Origin: Sulfurimonas sp.
Lineage (GTDB): Bacteria; Campylobacterota; Campylobacteria; Campylobacterales; Sulfurimonadaceae
DNA length: 18,607 nucleotides
Assembly: GCF_023228785.1 (NCBI RefSeq)
Contig: NZ_JALOAN010000042.1
Span: 1-18,607 of the forward strand
Direction of reading: 5' to 3'
The notes below the pieces were generated by a model. The model ran no database searches and had not been told where the DNA came from. It saw only the letters and a program-made list of their open reading frames with translations. Of this stretch, positions 14,920 through 18,607 are shown piece by piece. The first letter of the stretch is position 1, and every line of letters starts with the position of its first letter. A program made the position numbers and the translations under genes.

Positions 14920-15174
14920 ATGTGGATAAAAAAATTACAGATCGCCATTATAGAAAAAGATGCAGAAGCTATAGATGAGCTTATGCAGGAGACTCCAGAG
15001 TTTGAAAATCAAAAAGATATAGAGAGTGGAATCTATCTTTTACGAGAAGCAATGGAGCTTCTCTATACGCTAAAAGATGAGACAGCGCTTACTATGAAGC
15101 AACTCAAAAAAAACATTGATTTTTTAAAATCCACTCAAGAAAAAACCTATAGCAGGTTAGATGTTAAGTTTTAG
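14920..15174 (+). CDS. Small helical protein, possibly FliT-like chaperone
   Basis: An 84-residue, highly charged, probably all-helical protein (EKDAEAIDELMQETPEFEN.., then EAMELLYTLKDETALTMKQL) with no signal peptide or membrane segment. Its ATG abuts the fliS stop, so it is probably translationally coupled. In many bacteria the gene after fliS is fliT, the FliD chaperone, which is also a small helical protein of about 80-120 residues. The position and size fit FliT, but no signature residues could be confirmed. It ends 8 bases before the convergent SDR gene, and no clear terminator was seen in between. Confidence 0.7.
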   Translation: MWIKKLQIAIIEKDAEAIDELMQETPEFENQKDIESGIYLLREAMELLYTLKDETALTMKQLKKNIDFLKSTQEKTYSRLDVKF

Positions 15175-15182
15175 CTTTTAGT

Positions 15183-15878
15183 CTATCTTTTCTTAGATAT
15201 CCCAAAATTCAGACTTCTTATAGTGTATTCACTCACAACTGCGCCTTTTCTCATGCTAAGTATATGAGTAATAGCATCGGCTATATCTGATGCTAAAAGT
15301 CTTTCATCTTCTTTGGCACTTACATCAAAACGAAGATCATCATAAAAAGCACTCTTAGTCATATCTGGGTTTATGTTTACAACGCTTAGACCGCTTTTTC
15401 TTGTCTCTTCAAACAAAGAGTCACCAAAGGCTCTAAGACCTGCTTTTGTAGCACTATAAACTCCTGCAAATTTACTAGATCTGATGGCTTCTATGGAGTT
15501 TATGTTGATGAGATAACCACCGTTTGATTTTAGTGAGCGAAGCAGAGTGTTTGAGAGTAGCATCGCGGAAGTTAGGTTTAAAAATGTCATATCTTTTATG
15601 CTCTTTGCGCTTAGCTCTTCATGAGGTTCAAACTTGCCAAATCCAGCACAATTTACCAAGATATAAACAGACTCATTCTTAAGCTTATCACAAACTGTTT
15701 GAGTTGATATTTCATCTGAGAGATCAGCTCTGATAGCTTGAAAATCATCACTACTAAATTCACTATCTTTTATATTTCTACTGATACCAATAACACTAAA
15801 ACCAAGTTCTAAAAGTCTTGAGCAGATCTCTCTTCCAATACCTCTACTTGCCCCTGTAACTAGCGCTTTTTTTTTCAT
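15183..15878 (-). CDS. Short-chain dehydrogenase/reductase
   Basis: A classical SDR of 231 residues. TGASRGIG (8-15) binds NAD(P), NCAG (76-79) is the structural motif, and Ser128, Tyr141 and Lys145 (INSIEAIRSS, YSATK) form the catalytic set. An Arg after the glycine motif and SRN at about 33-35 suggest NADP preference. Length and motifs are normal, so it should be an active oxidoreductase; the substrate cannot be told. It is last in the minus-strand operon, and its start overlaps the stop of the lytic transglycosylase gene by 4 bases. A link to cell-wall turnover rests only on this coupling. Confidence 0.9.
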   Translation of the reverse strand: MKKKALVTGASRGIGREICSRLLELGFSVIGISRNIKDSEFSSDDFQAIRADLSDEISTQTVCDKLKNESVYILVNCAGFGKFEPHEELSAKSIKDMTFLNLTSAMLLSNTLLRSLKSNGGYLININSIEAIRSSKFAGVYSATKAGLRAFGDSLFEETRKSGLSVVNINPDMTKSAFYDDLRFDVSAKEDERLLASDIADAITHILSMRKGAVVSEYTIRSLNFGISKKR

Positions 15879-16867
15879 CTCTTTGACTCTTCTTTGTGAA
15901 GTAATATGTGTGCATCATAAGCGAGTCTCATAACCCCGATGGTGTAGTTTGATGAGCTATTGTATCGCATGATTTTTTTAGCAAACTCTCTGAAATAATC
16001 AAGCTCAGATTTATCGCAAGTGAAGCACTCTAGGTTTTTATTATGTCTACTTTCTTTGTAAACTAAAGAGACATTTTCATGGTTTCTTTCATGCTCAAAA
16101 TCATACCAATCAGACTCAAGTTTATCGATATCTGGCATCTTTGACCACTCTATAAGTGTGCTAAATTCCGCTTTAATATTCAAATAGTTACTAGCTGAGG
16201 TAATGGCATCTTCCATCTTTGAAAGATCTGCGACTTTAGACCTATAACTATCCATATAAACAAAGCTAAATGGCATAAATTGAGGGATACCAACTGCCCC
16301 AGCATAAGAACTTGCAAGATTACAAGACTCAGGTTTTACACCTTTTTTGTAGCAGTATTTTATTACAGATTTCATATTGTCTTTGCCCATTTTAAGTAAC
16401 CACTTATCTCTTTTGCTTTTTGGATCTACTCGAGTAACTATAGTGTTAAAAACTATAAAAGCATCATGAGTTGGTTTTATCTTGCCAAGACCAGACTCTT
16501 TCATAAGTATGGCTGCTACTATTTCACGATTTACTCCATATTTTTTTTCACTATAATCATAAACTTCTTTATATTTTTTTAGGTGTTGTACTATATCTGG
16601 GACATATTTCACTAAGACATTGTTTGCCTTTTTTTCACTTTTTTTATGTGTTATGATGTGTTTAGGTTGCAAATATTTCCAGCTTACTTCATCGTACTTT
16701 TTAGTCTTAAAGTATGAAAGCAAAAATTTGTTTGCGTAGTCATAAGATACACCCTCTTTTACAAGTTGTTCACATATATCTTCATAGTGTTTATTTTTAA
16801 ATTCACAATTTGTATATTTTGCCCAAATGCTAGTACTTAGCGCTAAAAGTAGTATGATTTTTATCAT
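15875..16867 (-). CDS. MltB-like lytic murein transglycosylase (SLT_2 family), secreted
   Basis: The 330-residue protein begins with a signal peptide, MIKIILLLALSTSIWA, probably cut after Ala16; there is no lipobox cysteine, unlike lipoprotein MltB. The catalytic segment AAILMKESGLGKIKP has Glu124 in the place of the catalytic acid. The second conserved block is LASSYAGAVGIPQFMPFSFVYM at about 185-206, which matches the AG-x-GxxQFMPSSF block of the family. It should cleave the MurNAc-GlcNAc bond of peptidoglycan in the periplasm, giving 1,6-anhydromuropeptides. It overlaps the GH3 gene upstream and the SDR gene downstream by 4 bases each. The pairing with a NagZ-like enzyme fits cell-wall turnover. 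Confidence 0.88.
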   Translation of the reverse strand: MIKIILLLALSTSIWAKYTNCEFKNKHYEDICEQLVKEGVSYDYANKFLLSYFKTKKYDEVSWKYLQPKHIITHKKSEKKANNVLVKYVPDIVQHLKKYKEVYDYSEKKYGVNREIVAAILMKESGLGKIKPTHDAFIVFNTIVTRVDPKSKRDKWLLKMGKDNMKSVIKYCYKKGVKPESCNLASSYAGAVGIPQFMPFSFVYMDSYRSKVADLSKMEDAITSASNYLNIKAEFSTLIEWSKMPDIDKLESDWYDFEHERNHENVSLVYKESRHNKNLECFTCDKSELDYFREFAKKIMRYNSSSNYTIGVMRLAYDAHILLHKEESKR

Positions 16868-17943
16868 TTTATGTTCAATTTCTCTATTCTTTGGACAGAA
16901 TCCATAATTCTCTCGACTGAAATATCTCCATATTTCACAAGTCCAAAGATAGTCTCAACTAGCTCCTCTGGAGTGTTAGATCCTAACTGATTTGCAAAAA
17001 GAAGTATATCTACCCCTGCATTTATACTATATAATATGCTCTCTTCTAGTGAGTAGTGCTTAGCGATCGCCGCCATCTGCATGTCATCACTGATGATAAC
17101 ACCATTGTATCCAAGTTTTTCTCTTAGAAGTTTTGTGTTTATCTTGTATGAAAGAGTTGCTGGAAGTTTAAGATCTAAAAATCTATGAAAAATATGAGCA
17201 GTCATTATCATATCAACTTTGTTAGCTTCTATGAGCTTTTTGTAAGGTTCTAGTTCCACATCATCCCAAGTTCTTGTAACATCTACAAAACCCTTATGAG
17301 AGTCATCCAAAGATGATCCATGACCTGGAAAGTGTTTTATAACTGAGAGAACTTCGTGCTCTCTTAGAGAGTCTATAAAAACTTCTGCATACTCACTTAC
17401 TTTGTCAGGATCTCCTCCATAAGAACGCTCCAACCCAACGATAACTTCATTTTTTGGATTCAATGCGAGATCTACAACAGGAGCAAAGTTACAATTGATA
17501 CCGTTTGTATTTAGCATCTGAGATAGCTCGTCGTAGATCTTCTTTGCCTCACTCTTTGAGAGTTTTGAGACCTCTTTTGCGGATAAAAAGGACTTAAATC
17601 CATAAGCCTCTTTTAGTCTTGCAACCTTACCACCCTCTTGGTCAACAGAGATAAGCAGAGGTTTTTTAGAGAATGATTGTAATTGTGTTGTTAACTTCTT
17701 TAACTGCTTTGGTGAACCTATATTTTTTGTTTTGCTTCTATCGTTATAAAATTTATCAAACAAGATAACACCTAGTAGATCATAACGCACGATATCTTTT
17801 GCTATTTGAGACTCTTTTGTAACGCTACTCTCATCAAAGCCCACAACAAGCATACGACCTATAAGTTGTTTTAGTTTTTCATCGCTTATCTCTTGAGCAT
17901 TAAGCACCATGAAGCTAAGAAGAAGTATGAGTATATATTTCAT
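16864..17943 (-). CDS. Glycoside hydrolase family 3, NagZ-like beta-N-acetylhexosaminidase, apparently exported
   Basis: The 359-residue protein is a single-domain GH3 enzyme. Motifs in order: LISVDQEGGKVARL (97-110), NFAPVVDLA (152-160), KHFPGHG (203-209), DDSH (213-216) and IISDDMQM (283-290). Asp286 is the expected nucleophile. The Asp/His pair in DDSH is the acid/base dyad of NagZ enzymes, which remove GlcNAc from anhydromuropeptides. The N-terminus MKYILILLLSFMVLNAQ looks like a cleavable signal peptide (Ala16/Gln17), so it is probably periplasmic, unlike the cytosolic NagZ of Escherichia coli. It overlaps the transglycosylase gene (16864-16867) and the upstream nucleosidase-like gene (17940-17943) by ATGA. 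Flagellar-glycan trimming is a less likely role. Confidence 0.88.
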   Translation of the reverse strand: MKYILILLLSFMVLNAQEISDEKLKQLIGRMLVVGFDESSVTKESQIAKDIVRYDLLGVILFDKFYNDRSKTKNIGSPKQLKKLTTQLQSFSKKPLLISVDQEGGKVARLKEAYGFKSFLSAKEVSKLSKSEAKKIYDELSQMLNTNGINCNFAPVVDLALNPKNEVIVGLERSYGGDPDKVSEYAEVFIDSLREHEVLSVIKHFPGHGSSLDDSHKGFVDVTRTWDDVELEPYKKLIEANKVDMIMTAHIFHRFLDLKLPATLSYKINTKLLREKLGYNGVIISDDMQMAAIAKHYSLEESILYSINAGVDILLFANQLGSNTPEELVETIFGLVKYGDISVERIMDSVQRIEKLNIK

Positions 17944-18416
17944 TTTTTCACCTTTTGTTTTAGTAGTCTATTTATATCATCTATAGCATTAAACACAAGA
18001 GATTTGGCAAACTCTTTTGTGATGCTTTTAGGTTGAAAGTGATCTGATACTATCTTAAATATATAACTATTTTTGACATCTTTTGTAGCTTTTAAAAACC
18101 CATCTGATTCCATATCTACAAGAGTATAAACGTCACTTTGAGAGACTTCGTTATCTACACAAGTTAGTCTGTGCTCACTTGCATCTACTAACTCACCTAT
18201 CTCAAAACTCTCATTTGCTCCGCAAATCCCGACATTTAAAATGATATCATTGCTTTGCATCTCTAGAACAACGCGAGAAGTAGCATCTTGCATATTTTGT
18301 TTACCAACTCCACTAACTATAATGGCAATTAGCTCATTTTTTTTGCTCTTATCAAGTTTATACTTATCAATAAAAGCCTGAGCTTCACATTTTAAGGCAC
18401 AAATCACATAAATCAT
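17940..18416 (-). CDS. Short nucleoside phosphorylase/nucleosidase-like protein (PNP_UDP family)
   Basis: The 158-residue protein resembles MTA/SAH nucleosidase and related PNP_UDP_1 proteins. The N-terminal strand MIYVICALKCEAQAF matches the family's start; SGVGKQNM (35-42), NVGICGA (61-67), VDMESDGFLKA (100-110) and FKIVSDHFQP (120-129) match the phosphate or ribose and base-contact blocks, including Glu103 in the MES motif and Asp125 in SD. It is about 70 residues shorter than typical MTA/SAH nucleosidases, and the shortfall lies between the first and the MES blocks. It may be a reduced but active enzyme or a specialised nucleosidase. The start follows a good RBS (AGGAAC). It is first in the minus-strand operon. 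Confidence 0.75.
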   Translation of the reverse strand: MIYVICALKCEAQAFIDKYKLDKSKKNELIAIIVSGVGKQNMQDATSRVVLEMQSNDIILNVGICGANESFEIGELVDASEHRLTCVDNEVSQSDVYTLVDMESDGFLKATKDVKNSYIFKIVSDHFQPKSITKEFAKSLVFNAIDDINRLLKQKVKK

Positions 18417-18503
18417 TTTTAAGTTCCTATTGTGATGGGCTGCACCAAAATGAGCCGTCCATTTTTCGAGATATATTTGGTATATATACTATTTTTGTAA
18501 AAG

Positions 18504-18509
18504 ATTATA
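18504..18509 (-). promoter_or_regulatory. Putative -10 box for the nucleosidase-NagZ-LT-SDR operon
   Basis: On the minus strand TTTTTTGTTATAATC carries a perfect TATAAT preceded by a T-rich stretch, as in Campylobacterota sigma70 promoters. It lies about 90 bases upstream of the first start codon, leaving a leader of about 80 bases. Confidence 0.6.
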
Positions 18510-18542
18510 ACAAAAAAACTTTGCTAATTAGAAAAACTTAGC

Positions 18543-18548
18543 TATAAT
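18543..18548 (+). promoter_or_regulatory. -10 box for the small SRP RNA
   Basis: TAGCTATAATTTCG holds a perfect TATAAT. Transcription would start near 18555-18556, the expected 5' end of the RNA that follows. It is divergent from the promoter at 18504-18509. Confidence 0.6.
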
Positions 18549-18555
18549 TTCGTCG

Positions 18556-18607
18556 CTCTTCTTTAGACCTGTGCAATGGTGTTTTGAGACAATGTGTCAG
18601 GGTAGGA
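18556..18607 (+). ncRNA. ffs: Small signal recognition particle RNA, 5' half (cut by the window end)
   Basis: Bases 18596-18607 read GTCAGGGTAGGA. Bacterial SRP RNA helix 8 reads GUCAGG, a 3-base stem, the GGAA tetraloop, the complementary stem and then AGCAGC. Here GTCAGG, GTA and GGA follow that order exactly, and the next base should be A. The tetraloop begins about 50 bases from the predicted transcription start, as in other 4.5S-type RNAs of about 100 bases. No reading frame covers the stretch. The 3' strand lies outside the window, so pairing cannot be confirmed. Confidence 0.65.

Noticed and set aside
15174..15200. Terminator between the FliT-like gene and the SDR gene
   Set aside because: Only a weak 5-base inverted repeat (TATCT/AGATA) inside the SDR coding end was seen, without a clear T tract.

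Overview
The window looks like a chromosomal segment from a flagellated Campylobacterota (Epsilonproteobacteria) relative, most like Sulfurimonas or a neighbouring genus. The reasons are the strongly AT-rich coding sequence, epsilon-type flagellins ending in a SQANAVQQNV..LLQ tail, a Campylobacter-like PseA, a GGAAC-N5-TTGCT sigma54 promoter and TAAA-N15-GTCGAT sigma28 promoters. The genus is inferred from gene content only.

Region 1 (1-1517): the 3' end of one flagellin gene, a hairpin-rich spacer with a relic repeat and a strong terminator, then a second complete flagellin gene with its own sigma54 promoter. Region 2 (1501-3489, minus strand): a Maf-type flagellin glycosyltransferase gene. 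It runs convergently into the flagellin gene and overlaps its 3' end by 17 bases.

Region 3 (3627-12896, plus strand): one compact, probably single operon for making and decorating pseudaminic acid (Pse). It contains pseB, pseC, pseF, pseG, a formyltransferase-like gene in the slot where pseH is expected, pseI, a TylF-like methyltransferase with a degenerate active site, a radical SAM/SPASM enzyme, a zinc-ribbon class I methyltransferase and a pseA-like sugar amidotransferase. Most neighbours abut or overlap by 4 bases. PseB, PseC, an N-acyl step, PseG, PseI and PseF would yield a CMP-nonulosonate that Maf puts on flagellin. The last four genes should alter that sugar or add to it. The set suggests a non-standard glycan, possibly N-formylated or amidinated and further modified, and this is the most interesting part of the window.

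Region 4 (12975-15174): fliD (minus) and fliS plus a small FliT-like gene (plus) diverge from a shared intergenic region holding two face-to-face sigma28-type promoters. These genes give the filament cap and the flagellin chaperone, so the window groups filament, cap, chaperone and glycosylation functions.

Region 5 (15183-18416, minus): a four-gene operon with 4-base overlaps throughout, in transcription order a short nucleoside phosphorylase-like protein, a secreted GH3 NagZ-like enzyme, a secreted MltB-like lytic transglycosylase and an SDR oxidoreductase. It is probably a cell-wall turnover unit. At the right edge a good promoter leads into the 5' half of what appears to be the small SRP RNA (ffs), cut off by the window end. 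No CRISPR array, tRNA, rRNA or insertion sequence was seen.
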